Positions 13,532 to 22,872 of a stretch of 64,000 bases of DNA are shown here, piece by piece; position 1 is the stretch's first letter, and each line of letters begins with the position of its first letter. The notes beneath the pieces were generated by a model. That model saw only the letters and a program-made list of their open reading frames with translations, did not search any database and had not been told where the DNA came from. This stretch comes from Actinomycetospora termitidis (GTDB lineage: Bacteria; Actinomycetota; Actinomycetes; Mycobacteriales; Pseudonocardiaceae): NCBI RefSeq assembly GCF_030286555.1, contig NZ_JASVWF010000001.1, forward strand, positions 1,054,001 to 1,118,000, in the 5' to 3' direction. The translations under genes were made by a program, and so were the position numbers.

Positions 13532-15171
13532 TGGGAACGCAGTCCTTCTCCGATGCCCTCGGCGTCGACTACGGCGCCCTGGCGCCCCTGCTGATCGTCC
13601 TCGGCGGCGCGTGCGTCTCGGTGCTGATCGAGGCGGTCCTCCCGCTCGCGCGCCGCGCGCGCGTGCAGCTGGTGTTCAGCCTCGCGGTGGTCGTGGTCGC
13701 GCTCGTCACCGTGATCGTGCGCGCCACCGGTGGGGCCGCGGACGTCGTGGTCCTCGCCGGTGCGCTGTCCGTGGACGCGCCGAGCCTGTTCCTGTGGGGC
13801 ACGCTGCTCGCCCTCGCGGTGCCGTCGCTGTTGCTGCTCGCCGACCGCTCGATCGAGCCCGGCGGGACGTTCGTGGCCGACCCCGAGGCGCTCGCCGAGG
13901 CCCAGGAGAAGGTGCTGGCCGGGAGCCGGTCCCCGTCGGGCTCGGGGATCGACTCCCACGGCGTGGTGGCCCGCCGCGGGGGGTCGGGCCCGGGCTCGGG
14001 TGACGCCGGGGGCGCGGAGCCGCCGCTCATGCACACCGAGGTCTTCCCGTTCTTGCTCTTCGCGCTCGGCGGGATGCTCGCGTTCTGCGCGTCGAACGAC
14101 CTGCTGACGATGTTCGTGGCGCTCGAGGTGCTGAGCCTGCCGCTGTACCTGCTGTGCGGGCTGGCCCGCCGTCGTCGTCTCCTCTCGCAGGAGGCGGCCG
14201 TGAAGTACTTCCTGCTGGGCGCGTTCGCGTCCGCGTTCTTCCTCTACGGCGTCGCGCTGCTCTACGGCTACGCCGGGTCGGTCCGGCTCTCCGACATCGC
14301 GTCGGCCGCCGCGGGTCCGCTGCGCTCGGACACACTGCTGTTCGCCGGGCTGGCGCTGCTCGTCGTCGGCCTGATGTTCAAGGCCTCCGTCGGGCCGTTC
14401 CACACCTGGACCCCGGACGTCTACCAGGGCGCTCCCACCCCGGTGACGGCGTTCATGGCCGCGTGCACGAAGGTCGCCGCCTTCGGCGCGATCCTCCGGG
14501 TGTTCACCGTGGCGTTCGGCACCACGGCGCTGGAGTGGCGCGGGGTGCTGTGGGCGGTCGCGATCGCGTCCATGGTGATCGGCACCGTGCTCGGGCTCAC
14601 CCAGACCGACCTCAAGCGCATGGTCGCCTACTCCTCGGTGGCGCACGCGGGCTTCATCCTGATCGGCTGCCTCGCCATCACCCCGGCCGGCCTGTCCGGG
14701 ACGCTGTTCTACCTGCTGGCGTACGGGTTCACGACGATCGCGATCCTCGGCCTGGTCTCGCTGGTGCGCTCCGGGGACGGCGAGGCCGGGCACCTGTCCG
14801 GGTACGCGGGCCTGGCCACGCGCTCCCCGGTGGTGGCCGCGGCCCTGTCCTTCTGCCTGCTCGCCCTGGCCGGGGTGCCGCTGACCAGCGGGTTCACCGC
14901 GAAGTTCGCGGTGTTCTCCGCGGGCCTGGCCGACGGGATGGCGCCGCTGGTGATCGTCGGACTGGTGTGCAGCGCGATCGCCGCGTTCTTCTACCTGCGG
15001 GTGATCGTGATGATGTACTTCTCCGAGCCGGCGCCCGATGGGCCGACCGTGAGCCTGCCCGGCCCGATGACCACGATCGCCATCACGCTCGGCGTCGTCG
15101 TGACCCTGCTCCTGGGAGTCGTGCCGACGGCCGCCCTCCAGTGGGCCGGGGCCGGACCTTTCCTAGGCTGA
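13531..15171 (+). CDS. nuoN: NADH-quinone oxidoreductase subunit N
   Basis: Antiporter-like subunit of complex I (ND2 homologue), 546 residues and the last gene of the operon. Conserved parts include FVALEVLSLPLYLLCGLAR, FKASVGPFHTWTPDVYQGAP and the TQTDLKRMVAYSSVAHAG segment. A hydrophilic Gly/Ser/Pro-rich insertion near residues 110-165 (DPEALAEAQEKV to GGAEPPLMHTEVFPF) separates the third and fourth spans. The stop lies 4 bases before the GTG of the next gene, but a promoter-like hexamer overlaps the end. Confidence 0.96.
   Translation: MGTQSFSDALGVDYGALAPLLIVLGGACVSVLIEAVLPLARRARVQLVFSLAVVVVALVTVIVRATGGAADVVVLAGALSVDAPSLFLWGTLLALAVPSLLLLADRSIEPGGTFVADPEALAEAQEKVLAGSRSPSGSGIDSHGVVARRGGSGPGSGDAGGAEPPLMHTEVFPFLLFALGGMLAFCASNDLLTMFVALEVLSLPLYLLCGLARRRRLLSQEAAVKYFLLGAFASAFFLYGVALLYGYAGSVRLSDIASAAAGPLRSDTLLFAGLALLVVGLMFKASVGPFHTWTPDVYQGAPTPVTAFMAACTKVAAFGAILRVFTVAFGTTALEWRGVLWAVAIASMVIGTVLGLTQTDLKRMVAYSSVAHAGFILIGCLAITPAGLSGTLFYLLAYGFTTIAILGLVSLVRSGDGEAGHLSGYAGLATRSPVVAAALSFCLLALAGVPLTSGFTAKFAVFSAGLADGMAPLVIVGLVCSAIAAFFYLRVIVMMYFSEPAPDGPTVSLPGPMTTIAITLGVVVTLLLGVVPTAALQWAGAGPFLG
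15164..15169 (+). promoter_or_regulatory. possible -10 element (TAGGCT), leaderless start
   Basis: The hexamer TAGGCT matches an actinobacterial -10 box and lies 6 bases before the GTG at 15176, the normal distance to a transcription start. This would give a leaderless mRNA for the polyprenyl synthase. No clear -35 is seen, so confidence is low. Confidence 0.35.
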
Positions 15172-15175
15172 GGGG

Positions 15176-16237
15176 GTGAGTACGCAGCGGCCCGCGCCAG
15201 GAGACGAATCGGAGCGGAGCTCGACCATGAGATCGGTGAGCCTGACCCAGGTCGCCGGTCTCCCCCTCGGCGACGAGGCCCTGGCGACGGAGGTGTCCTC
15301 GGGGCTGGACCAGGTGGAGGATCTGCTCCGCCGCGAGGTGCACAGCGACTATCGCTTCGTGGCGGACACGTCGCTGCACCTCATCGAGGCCGGCGGGAAG
15401 CGGTTCCGGCCGCTGCTCACCCTGCTCGCCGCCCAGCTGGCGGGCGGTACCAGCGAGGACGTGGTGGTCGCGGCCACCTCGGTGGAACTGGTCCACCTCG
15501 CCACGCTGTACCACGACGACGTCATGGACGAGGCCGTGATGCGGCGCGGGGCGCAGAGCGCGAACGCGCGGTGGGACAACACCGTGGCCATCCTCACCGG
15601 CGACTACCTGTTCGCCCACGCCTCGCGGCTCGTGTCGCAGCTCGGACCGGACGCGGTCCGCATCATCGCCGAGACCTTCGCCGAGCTCGTGACGGGCCAG
15701 ATGCGCGAGACCCGGGGTGCGCGCGGCGACGACCCCGTCGAGCACTACATGGCGGTCGTCGCGGAGAAGACCGGGTCGCTCATCGCGACGGCGGGCCGGT
15801 TCGGCGCGATGTTCGCCGGTGCGGCGCCGGAGCACGTGGAGGCACTGCGACGGTTCGGCGAGATCATCGGGACCGCCTTCCAGGTCGCCGACGACATCAT
15901 CGACATCGCCTCGCCGTCCGGCGACTCGGGCAAGACGCCGGGGACGGACCTGCGGGAGGGCGTCGCCACGCTGCCGGTGCTCTACGCGCTGGCCGACGAC
16001 GGGCCGGACGCGGAGCGGCTGCGCGCACTCGGAGTGGGCGAGAAGGAGATCGCCGACGACGCCGTGGTCGACGAGGCCCTCGGCATCCTGCGGTCCTCCG
16101 CGGGCCTCGCCCGGGCCCGGGCGGCGCTCGACGAGCAGGCCGAGGCGGCCCGGACCGAGCTGGCCGGGCTGCCCGGCGGACCGGCCCGCGACGCCCTGGC
16201 GGCGCTGCTGGACTACACCGTGGAGCGCGTCGGCTGA
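15176..16237 (+). CDS. polyprenyl diphosphate synthase (trans-prenyltransferase)
   Basis: Chain-elongating isoprenyl diphosphate synthase, soluble, probably making the side chain of menaquinone, the quinone used by complex I encoded just upstream. The first aspartate-rich motif is YHDDVMDEA near residue 118 and the second is DDIIDIASPSGDSGKTPGTD near residue 240. The GGKRFRPLL substrate motif is also present. The GTG at 15176 gives 353 residues; an ATG at 15229 would give 335 and is also possible. The gene is convergent with rarD and overlaps its end by 25 bases. Confidence 0.9.
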   Translation: MSTQRPAPGDESERSSTMRSVSLTQVAGLPLGDEALATEVSSGLDQVEDLLRREVHSDYRFVADTSLHLIEAGGKRFRPLLTLLAAQLAGGTSEDVVVAATSVELVHLATLYHDDVMDEAVMRRGAQSANARWDNTVAILTGDYLFAHASRLVSQLGPDAVRIIAETFAELVTGQMRETRGARGDDPVEHYMAVVAEKTGSLIATAGRFGAMFAGAAPEHVEALRRFGEIIGTAFQVADDIIDIASPSGDSGKTPGTDLREGVATLPVLYALADDGPDAERLRALGVGEKEIADDAVVDEALGILRSSAGLARARAALDEQAEAARTELAGLPGGPARDALAALLDYTVERVG

Positions 16238-17154
16238 GCCGACCGCCGCCCGACCCGCCGTCGGGACGCGGTCACGCTGTCGGCGGCGAAGACCAGCAGC
16301 GCGACCCACACCAGCACGAAGCCGACCCACCGGGCGGGTGGCATCGGCTCGTGGTCCACGAGGACGCCCCAGGCGAACTGCAACGTCGGGTTGACGTACT
16401 GCAGCAGCCCGAGCGTGGCGAGCGGGAGCCGCTTCGCGCCGAACGCGAACAGCAGGAGCGGCAGCGCGGTCACCGGGCCGGCGGCGATCAGCAGCAGGGT
16501 GTGCCCGGTGCCCTGTCCGAAGGTCCCGACCCCGACGGCCTGCAGCCACACCAGGTAGCCGATCGCGATCGGCCCGAGCAGGAAGCCCTCGGCGGTCAGG
16601 CCCGCGACGGGCGCCAGCGGGACGCGCTTCTTCAGCAGGCCGTAGAAGCCGAAGCTGCACGCCAGCACGAGGGCCACCCACGGCAGGGCGCCGGTCCCGA
16701 CCCAGAGGACGGCCACGGCCACCGTCGCGATGCCGACCGCCACCCACTGCACCCGCCGGAGCCGCTCGCCCAGCACGAGCACGGCGAGCACGACGGACAC
16801 CAGCGGGTTCACGTAGTAGCCCAGCGCGCTCTCCACGACCCGGCCGTGCGTGACGCCCCAGATGTAGACGCCCCAGTTGATCGTGATCAGCACGCTGGCG
16901 GCGGTGATCGTGAGCCACGTGCGGGCGGACTGCCCACGCAGCTGCGACCACCCGCGGACCGCGGTGAGCACGACGAGCATCCCGACCAGCGTCCACGCGA
17001 TCCGATGGGCGAGGATCTCCACAGGCTCCGCAGGCGCGAGCAGCGGCCAGAACGCGGGGAAGGCGCCCCACAGGACGTAGGCGCCGAGGGCGGCGGCGAG
17101 CCCGGAACGGGGAGGGCGGGCCGTCGGGTCGGTCGTCGACGGCGTCGTGGTCAC
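16213..17154 (-). CDS. rarD: EamA-family exporter RarD
   Basis: Membrane permease of the drug/metabolite transporter superfamily, 313 residues with about ten hydrophobic spans. The RarD hallmarks are AYVLWGAFPAFWPLL near the N-terminus, EILAHRIAWTLVGML, and INWGVYIWGVTHGRVVESAL with YYVNPLVSV, the conserved asparagine-rich centre. The substrate is unknown; chloramphenicol resistance was reported for a Pseudomonas homologue. The GTG at 17154 was chosen because upstream codons encode non-conserved residues. The 3' end overlaps that of the polyprenyl synthase by 25 bases. Confidence 0.9.
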   Translation of the reverse strand: MTTTPSTTDPTARPPRSGLAAALGAYVLWGAFPAFWPLLAPAEPVEILAHRIAWTLVGMLVVLTAVRGWSQLRGQSARTWLTITAASVLITINWGVYIWGVTHGRVVESALGYYVNPLVSVVLAVLVLGERLRRVQWVAVGIATVAVAVLWVGTGALPWVALVLACSFGFYGLLKKRVPLAPVAGLTAEGFLLGPIAIGYLVWLQAVGVGTFGQGTGHTLLLIAAGPVTALPLLLFAFGAKRLPLATLGLLQYVNPTLQFAWGVLVDHEPMPPARWVGFVLVWVALLVFAADSVTASRRRVGRRSAQPTRSTV

Positions 17155-17224
17155 GGCTCCGACCCCATCACGGGATGTGTGCGCCACGCACCTGTCTTTC
17201 CGTGCAGAGTGGCAGGTCCGGTGG

Positions 17225-17275
17225 GAACGAACGGCACTCTCGCGTCCATAGAAGCTGTGAGGGTGCCGCTCGCTC
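17225..17275. repeat. 51-bp palindromic repeat, copy 1 (degenerate)
   Basis: One of four 51-base elements with arms GAACGAACGGCAC... and ...GTGCCGTTCGTTC. This copy has a degenerate right arm (GCCGCTCGCTC). Its centre reads CATAGAAGCTG, the reverse orientation of copies 2 and 4. It lies between korB's terminator and the start of rarD. Confidence 0.8.
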
Positions 17276-17293
17276 ACTCCGGAACGGGCCCGG

Positions 17294-17340
17294 ACGACGA
17301 CGAGGCCGGCCCCGTCGTGCGGGACCGGCCTCGTCGTCGT
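17294..17340 (-). terminator. strong hairpin terminator of korAB
   Basis: A perfect 16-base stem (17294-17309 with 17325-17340, arm ACGACGACGAGGCCGG) with a further CCC/GGG pairing in the loop lies 5 bases beyond the korB stop. There is no T tract, which is common in high-GC actinobacteria. Confidence 0.8.
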
Positions 17341-17345
17341 GGGGT

Positions 17346-18440
17346 CTACGCCTCCTGCTCCGGGGTGGGCATGACGGCCCAGGTGTCCTTGCCGGTGAGC
17401 AGGGCCTGCAGGTTGTCGCCGCGCTGCTGGGCCTGCTCGGTCGCGGCGGTGACCTGCGCGCGGGCGCCGTCGTCGTAGGTGGGGCGGTCGACCTTGCGGA
17501 AGATGCCCGTGACGGTGTGCGTCAGGTCCTGGTCGGACAGCCGCGAGAGCGCGAACGCCTGGGTGGGGTCCTGCTCGCCGGCACGGTGGGTGACCAGCGC
17601 GTCCTCGCCGACCTCGGCGACCGGGCGGACCTCGAGGCCGCCGGAGTCCGCGCGGACCACGCCGTACTCGCCGTCGTTGCCGAAGCGGATCGGCTCGCCG
17701 TCGACCAGCGGGATCAGCCGCTGCGCGACGTCGTCGCCCTTGCGCAGGACGTCGAAGGAGCCGTCGTTGAAGATCGGGCAGTCCTGGAAGATCTCGACCA
17801 GCGAGGCGCCGCGGTGGGCGGCGGCCTGGCGCAGGACCTCGGTGAGGCCCTTGCGGTCGGAGTCCAGGGCGCGCCCGACGAACGTGGCCTCGGCGCCGAG
17901 GGCGAGCGAGACCGGGTTGAAGGGAGCGTCGACCGAGCCCATCGGGGTGGACTTGGTGACCTTCCCGACCTCGGAGGTCGGCGAGTACTGCCCCTTGGTC
18001 AGGCCGTAGATCCGGTTGTTGAACAGCAGGATCGTGATGTTCATGTTGCGGCGCAGCGCGTGGATCAGGTGGTTGCCACCGATCGAGAGCGCGTCGCCGT
18101 CACCGGTGACGACCCACACCGACAGGTCCGGGCGCGTGACCGCCAGCCCGGTCGCGATCGCCGGCGCGCGGCCGTGGATCGAGTGCATCCCGTAGGTGTC
18201 GAGGTAGTACGGGAACCGGCTCGAGCAGCCGATCCCGGAGACGAACACGATGTTCTCGCGCCTGAGGCCGAGCTCGGGCAGGAACGAGCGGACCGAGGCG
18301 AGCACGGCGTAGTCACCGCAGCCCGGGCACCAGCGCACCTCCTGGTCGGAGGTGAAGTCCTTGGCCTTCTGCGTCTCGTCCGTGGTCGGGACGAGGTCCA
18401 GTCCGCCCCGCTGCGGGGTGGGCAGGTCCACGGCGGTCAT
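17346..18440 (-). CDS. korB: 2-oxoacid:ferredoxin oxidoreductase subunit beta
   Basis: Beta subunit of a CoA-dependent 2-oxoacid (probably 2-oxoglutarate) ferredoxin oxidoreductase, which yields acyl-CoA, CO2 and reduced ferredoxin. It binds thiamine diphosphate: RWCPGCGDYAVLAS near residue 32 and VVTGDGDALSIGGNH with NITILLFNN near residues 110-145 form the cofactor site. Length is 364 residues. The ATG overlaps the korA stop (ATGA), so the two are coupled. Mycobacteria carry a similar oxygen-tolerant pair; 2-oxoglutarate as substrate is inferred from that. Confidence 0.92.
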   Translation of the reverse strand: MTAVDLPTPQRGGLDLVPTTDETQKAKDFTSDQEVRWCPGCGDYAVLASVRSFLPELGLRRENIVFVSGIGCSSRFPYYLDTYGMHSIHGRAPAIATGLAVTRPDLSVWVVTGDGDALSIGGNHLIHALRRNMNITILLFNNRIYGLTKGQYSPTSEVGKVTKSTPMGSVDAPFNPVSLALGAEATFVGRALDSDRKGLTEVLRQAAAHRGASLVEIFQDCPIFNDGSFDVLRKGDDVAQRLIPLVDGEPIRFGNDGEYGVVRADSGGLEVRPVAEVGEDALVTHRAGEQDPTQAFALSRLSDQDLTHTVTGIFRKVDRPTYDDGARAQVTAATEQAQQRGDNLQALLTGKDTWAVMPTPEQEA

Positions 18441-20356
18441 GCGGGCAGGTCCCCCTTCACGGCGTCGGTCAGGACGCCGGCGAGCTCTTCGGCGCCGAAC
18501 GGGAGTCCGGCCACCTTCGTGTAGGAGCGGACGTCGACCAGGTAGCGCGCACGCAGCATCATCGCGAACTGGCCGAGGTTCATCTCGGGCACGACGACGC
18601 GGCGGTAGCGGTGCAGCACGTCGCCGAGGTTGCCCGGCAGCGGGTTCATGGAGCGCACGTGCGCCTGCGCCACCGACATCCCGGCCGCTCGCACGCGGCG
18701 GCAGGCCGCGCCGATCGGGCCGAACGTGGAGCCCCAGCCGAGCACGAGCACCTCGGCGGCACCGTCGGGGTCGTCGACCTCGACGTCGGCGACGGTGATC
18801 CCGTCGATCTTGGCCTGGCGCAGCCGGACCATGCGGTCGTGGTTGTCCGGGTCGTAGGAGATCGACCCGCGACCGTCGGCCTTCTCCAGCCCGCCGATGC
18901 GGTGCTCGAGCCCGGCGGTGCCCGGCACGGCCCACGGGCGCGCGAGGGTGTCGTCGTCGCGCAGGTAGGGCCAGAACTCGGTGCCGTCGGGGGAGTTCGG
19001 CGCCGTCGCGAACTCGACCGACAGGTCGGGCAGGTCGTTCACGTCCGGCACGTTCCACGGCTCGGAGCCGTTCGCGATCGCGCCGTCGGAGAGCAGGAAC
19101 ACCGGCGTCCGGTACGTGATGGCGATCTTCGCGGCCTCGATCGCCGCGGCGAAGCACTCGCTCGGCGAGGCCGGGGCGATGATCGGCACGGGCGCCTCGC
19201 CGTTGCGGCCGTACATCGCCTGCAGCAGGTCGGCCTGCTCGGTCTTGGTCGGCAGACCCGTGGACGGGCCACCGCGCTGCACGTCGAGGATCAGCAGCGG
19301 CAGCTCCAGGGCCACCGCCAGCCCGATCGTCTCCGACTTCAGCGCCACACCCGGCCCCGAGGTCGACGTGACGCCCAGCGCGCCACCGAATGAGGCGCCC
19401 AGCGCCGCGCCGATGCCCGCGATCTCGTCCTCGGCCTGGAACGTCGTCACGCCCATGCCCTTGTGCTTGGACAGCTCGTGCAGCACGTCCGAGGCCGGGG
19501 TGATCGGGTAGGTGCCCAGGAACACCGGGAGCTTCGAGAGCTGCCCGGCGGCGACGACGCCGTAGGCCAGCGCGAGGTTGCCGGTGATCTGGCGGTAGGT
19601 GCCCGTCGGCAGCGCCGCCGGGGCGACCTCGTAGGTGACCGCGAACGACTCGGTGGTCTCGCCGTAGTTCCAGCCGGTGCGGAACGCCAGGATGTTCGCC
19701 TCGGCGAGCTCCGGCTTCTTCGCGAACTTCTCGCGCAGGAACGCCTCGGTGCCCTCGGTGCCGCGGTGGTACATCCACGACAGCAGCCCGAGCGCGAACA
19801 TGTTCTTCGCCCGCTCGGCGTCCTTCTTGGACATGCCGGTCGGCTCGAGCGCGGTACGCGTGATCGTCGCCATCGCGACCCGGTGCACCTGGTACGGCGC
19901 GAGCGAGTCGTCCTCGAGCGGGTTCGCCTCGTAGCCGACCTTCGTCAGGTTCCGCTTGGTGAACTCGTCGGTGTTGACGATCAGGACCCCGCCGTGCGGC
20001 AGGTCGGACAGGTTCGACTTCAGCGCGGCCGGGTTCATCGCCACGAGGACGTCCGGGCGGTCGCCCGGCGTCAGGATGTCGTAGTCGGCGAAGTGAAGCT
20101 GGAAGCTCGACACCCCCGGCAGGGTCCCGGCAGGCGCGCGGATCTCGGCGGGGAAGTTCGGCAGCGTCGCGAGGTCGTTGCCGAAGGCCGCGGCCTCGGA
20201 GGTGAAGCGGTCCCCGGTCAGCTGCATCCCGTCGCCGGAGTCGCCGGCGAAGCGGATCACGACGCGATGGGTCTGCCTGACCTCGGTCTGCCGGATCTCG
20301 CCGTGGGCCACCAGGTGGTCCGGCAGGTCCGCCCCGACCTCGGTGTCAGTGCTCAT
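18437..20356 (-). CDS. korA: 2-oxoacid:ferredoxin oxidoreductase subunit alpha (gamma-alpha fusion)
   Basis: Alpha subunit partner of KorB, 639 residues. The N-terminal gamma domain starts at RFAGDSGDGMQLTGDRF (near residue 35). It is joined to the pyrimidine-binding alpha domain, with GTYPITPASDVLHELSKHKG near residue 280 and the TSTSGPGVALKSETIGLA motif. Fusion of gamma and alpha is usual for this actinobacterial type. It is the first gene of a two-gene operon. The 134-base region upstream separates it from the enoyl-CoA hydratase, which has the same direction. Confidence 0.93.
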   Translation of the reverse strand: MSTDTEVGADLPDHLVAHGEIRQTEVRQTHRVVIRFAGDSGDGMQLTGDRFTSEAAAFGNDLATLPNFPAEIRAPAGTLPGVSSFQLHFADYDILTPGDRPDVLVAMNPAALKSNLSDLPHGGVLIVNTDEFTKRNLTKVGYEANPLEDDSLAPYQVHRVAMATITRTALEPTGMSKKDAERAKNMFALGLLSWMYHRGTEGTEAFLREKFAKKPELAEANILAFRTGWNYGETTESFAVTYEVAPAALPTGTYRQITGNLALAYGVVAAGQLSKLPVFLGTYPITPASDVLHELSKHKGMGVTTFQAEDEIAGIGAALGASFGGALGVTSTSGPGVALKSETIGLAVALELPLLILDVQRGGPSTGLPTKTEQADLLQAMYGRNGEAPVPIIAPASPSECFAAAIEAAKIAITYRTPVFLLSDGAIANGSEPWNVPDVNDLPDLSVEFATAPNSPDGTEFWPYLRDDDTLARPWAVPGTAGLEHRIGGLEKADGRGSISYDPDNHDRMVRLRQAKIDGITVADVEVDDPDGAAEVLVLGWGSTFGPIGAACRRVRAAGMSVAQAHVRSMNPLPGNLGDVLHRYRRVVVPEMNLGQFAMMLRARYLVDVRSYTKVAGLPFGAEELAGVLTDAVKGDLPA

Positions 20357-20490
20357 CGAGCGGTCCAGTCCCTTCCTCGATCGTCGTGGCGTGCGATGTC
20401 ACCACGTCAAACCTCCACGCTAACCCTGTGGTGATCGCCGCAGCGGGGCGGTTCGTCACGTGTCACAACGCTGGACCGAGCAAGCCCGCC

Positions 20491-21342
20491 TCAGGAGCGT
20501 CGGCGCAGCCGCTCGAGGCCCTCTCGGAACGCGGACGAGCGCAGCGAGGTCAGCTGCGGGCCGACCTCGGTGCTCACCGCGTCGGCGTGCTCGGTGAGGG
20601 TCGCCGTGGTGCGGATGGAGGCCTTGGTCGCACGCACCAGGTCGCGCGGCGCGCGGGCGGAGAAACCGGCCATGCGCAGCGCCTCCGTGACGACCGGCGA
20701 GTGCCCCTGGTCGGGCACCTCGCCGGGCACCCGGCGGAGCACGAGGCCGGCACGTTCAGCGGCCGCCGCGTCCATCGCCTCCCCGGCGAGCAGCATCGCC
20801 AAGGTGGTCTGCGGACCGACGAGCCGCTGGGTCATCCAGGTCATCCCGCCGCCGGGGTGGATGCCCAGACGCAGGAAGCCGGGCTCGAAATGGGCGGTGT
20901 CACCGGCGAGCCGGATGTCGGCCGCGAGCGCCATGTTGATGCCGGCGCCCACGGCGGGCCCGTCGACGGCGGCGATCGTGGGCAGCGGGCACGCGGCGAG
21001 CCGCAGGAAGCCGGCGTAGACCCCGCGGATGGCCTCCTCGCCGTCCTGCCCGGTCGTCGCGCCCACGGCGGCCAGTTCGTCGAGGTCACCGCCCGCGCAG
21101 AACGCGGGGCCACGATCGGCGGCGCCGGTGACCACGACGGCGTGCACGCGCTCGTCGGCCTCGACCTCGTCGAGGACCGCCACGAGGGCGTCCGAGAGGG
21201 CCCGGCTCATCGCGTTGCGGCGCTTCGGGTCCCGCAGGGTCAGCAGGGCGGTGACGCCACCGACCCCGCTGTCGTCCCGCGCGCCGTCGGGCGTGATCCG
21301 GTCGAGCAGGACGTCGGGGGTGTTGTCTGCCACGGCCGCCAT
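20491..21342 (-). CDS. enoyl-CoA hydratase/isomerase family protein
   Basis: Crotonase-fold enzyme of about 283 residues acting on an acyl-CoA. The oxyanion-hole segments are visible as AFCAGGDLDELAAVG near residue 80 and DGPAVGAGINMALAADIRLA near residue 130. LGIHPGGGMTWMTQRLVG follows where one catalytic glutamate normally lies; here the position is less clear, so hydratase activity is not certain. The ATG at 21342 was chosen; a GTG at 21333 is an alternative. It is divergent from the thioesterase gene, 27 bases away, so the two probably share a control region. Confidence 0.85.
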   Translation of the reverse strand: MAAVADNTPDVLLDRITPDGARDDSGVGGVTALLTLRDPKRRNAMSRALSDALVAVLDEVEADERVHAVVVTGAADRGPAFCAGGDLDELAAVGATTGQDGEEAIRGVYAGFLRLAACPLPTIAAVDGPAVGAGINMALAADIRLAGDTAHFEPGFLRLGIHPGGGMTWMTQRLVGPQTTLAMLLAGEAMDAAAAERAGLVLRRVPGEVPDQGHSPVVTEALRMAGFSARAPRDLVRATKASIRTTATLTEHADAVSTEVGPQLTSLRSSAFREGLERLRRRS

Positions 21343-21369
21343 CCTGCCCGGGACGGTTAACGTTCGCTC

Positions 21370-21957
21370 ATGCCCGCGTCCCCCACCGCGTCGCCGAGCC
21401 TGGAGCTCCCCGCCGACGCGACGCTCCCCGAGCGGCATCCGAACGCCCCCGGCGTCGGCGAGCGGATTCCTCCGCACTCCGAGGTGTGCTTCGGGTGCGC
21501 GGACGTCCCGCACGGGCTGCGTCTCGAGTTCCGGGTCGCGGAGGACGCCGCGGGCGGGGTCGCGGTCTCCGCGCGCATGGTGCTGCGCGCCGACCAGCAG
21601 GGTGCGCCCGGCCTGCTGCACGGCGGGCTGCTGACCGCGGCCTTCGACGAGGTGCTCGGCTCGGTCGTCGCGCTGGTCACCCGGCCGTGCGTCACCGCAC
21701 GGCTGGAGACCGACTTCCGCCGTCCGATGCCGATCGGGTCCACGCTGTGGCTGCGCGGCCGGGTCGACGGCCGCGCGGGACGCAAGCTCTACGTCAGCGG
21801 TTCCGCCCACCTCGACGCCGAGGACGGACCCGTCGTCGGGACCGCGAAGGCGCTCTTCCTCAAGGTCGGCATGGAGCACTTCCTGCGCAACAGCCGCCCG
21901 GAGGATCTCGAGGCACTCGGGGTGTCGGCGGAGCAGATCCGCGCCGCGCGTTCCTGA
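21370..21957 (+). CDS. PaaI-family acyl-CoA thioesterase (hotdog fold)
   Basis: Hotdog-fold protein of 195 residues resembling PaaI/YigI thioesterases, which hydrolyse acyl-CoA. The family pattern is seen in GLLHGGLLTAAFDEVLGSV near residue 80, with HGG and the catalytic acid in DEVLG, followed by CVTARLETDFRRPMPIGS. An N-terminal CFGCADVPHGLRLEF segment is typical of this subgroup. It is divergently arranged with the enoyl-CoA hydratase, which suggests a shared role in acyl-CoA handling. Confidence 0.85.
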   Translation: MPASPTASPSLELPADATLPERHPNAPGVGERIPPHSEVCFGCADVPHGLRLEFRVAEDAAGGVAVSARMVLRADQQGAPGLLHGGLLTAAFDEVLGSVVALVTRPCVTARLETDFRRPMPIGSTLWLRGRVDGRAGRKLYVSGSAHLDAEDGPVVGTAKALFLKVGMEHFLRNSRPEDLEALGVSAEQIRAARS

Positions 21958-22041
21958 GCCGGGAACGGGCGGTGCGCCGCGCTCGTTGATCCGGGTGGAG
22001 TACCGGGAGCCGACTCCCGGAACGACACGAGAGGAACGACG

Positions 22042-22872
22042 GTGCGCAACGGGCTCAAGACCGCCCTGCTCCTCGGGGCGCTCAGCGCGTTCATCCTGGT
22101 CATCGGCTCGTTGTTCGGCCGTGGCGGCCTGCTGATCGCGCTGCTGATCGCCCTCGGGGTGAACGGCTACTCGTACTTCTTCTCCGACCGGCTCGCCCTG
22201 CGGGCCATGCACGCCGTGCCGGTCACCGAGGCCGAGCAGCCGCAGATGTACCGGATCGTGCGGGAGCTCGCGTCCGCCGCCCACCAGCCGATGCCCCGGC
22301 TCTACGTCAGCCCCACCGAGGCGCCGAACGCGTTCGCCACCGGCCGCAGCCCGCGGCACGCCGCGGTGTGCGCCACCACCGGGATCCTGCGGCTGCTCGA
22401 CGAGCGGGAGCTGCGCGGCGTGCTCGGTCACGAGCTCTCGCACGTCTACCACCGCGACATCCTCATCTCGTCGGTCGCGGGCGCGCTGTCGAGCGTGGTC
22501 ACCTACGTCGCCCTCGGCGCGCAGCTCTTCGGCGGGAACCGGAACGTCCTCGCGACCCTCCTGCTGGCCCTCGTCGGGCCGGTGGCGGCCGGCATCGTGC
22601 AGATGGCGGTCAGCCGCACCCGGGAGTACCAGGCCGACGCGAGCGGCGCCGAGCTCACCGGCGACCCGCTCGCGCTCGCCTCGGCGCTGCACAAGCTGGA
22701 GTACGGCACGCAGGCCGCGCCGCTCGCGCCGGACCCGCGTCTGGTCCCGCAGTCGCACCTCATGATCGCCAACCCGTTCCGGCCGGGCGAGGGCCTGTCC
22801 CGCATGTTCTCCACGCACCCGCCCATCGCCGACCGGATCGCCCGGCTGCAGCAGATGGCCCGTCACGGCTGA
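22042..22872 (+). CDS. htpX: membrane zinc metalloprotease HtpX (M48)
   Basis: Integral membrane M48 endopeptidase involved in membrane protein quality control. The zinc site [11 protein letters not shown] is near residue 133, and the third ligand is the glutamate in [15 protein letters not shown] near residue 195. Two N-terminal spans and two spans after the zinc motif are visible. The GTG at 22042 is preceded by GAGAGGAACGAC. At 276 residues it is close to the usual 280-290. It overlaps the end of the next, convergent gene by 10 bases. Confidence 0.93.
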   Translation: MRNGLKTALLLGALSAFILVIGSLFGRGGLLIALLIALGVNGYSYFFSDRLALRAMHAVPVTEAEQPQMYRIVRELASAAHQPMPRLYVSPTEAPNAFATGRSPRHAAVCATTGILRLLDERELRGVLGHELSHVYHRDILISSVAGALSSVVTYVALGAQLFGGNRNVLATLLLALVGPVAAGIVQMAVSRTREYQADASGAELTGDPLALASALHKLEYGTQAAPLAPDPRLVPQSHLMIANPFRPGEGLSRMFSTHPPIADRIARLQQMARHG

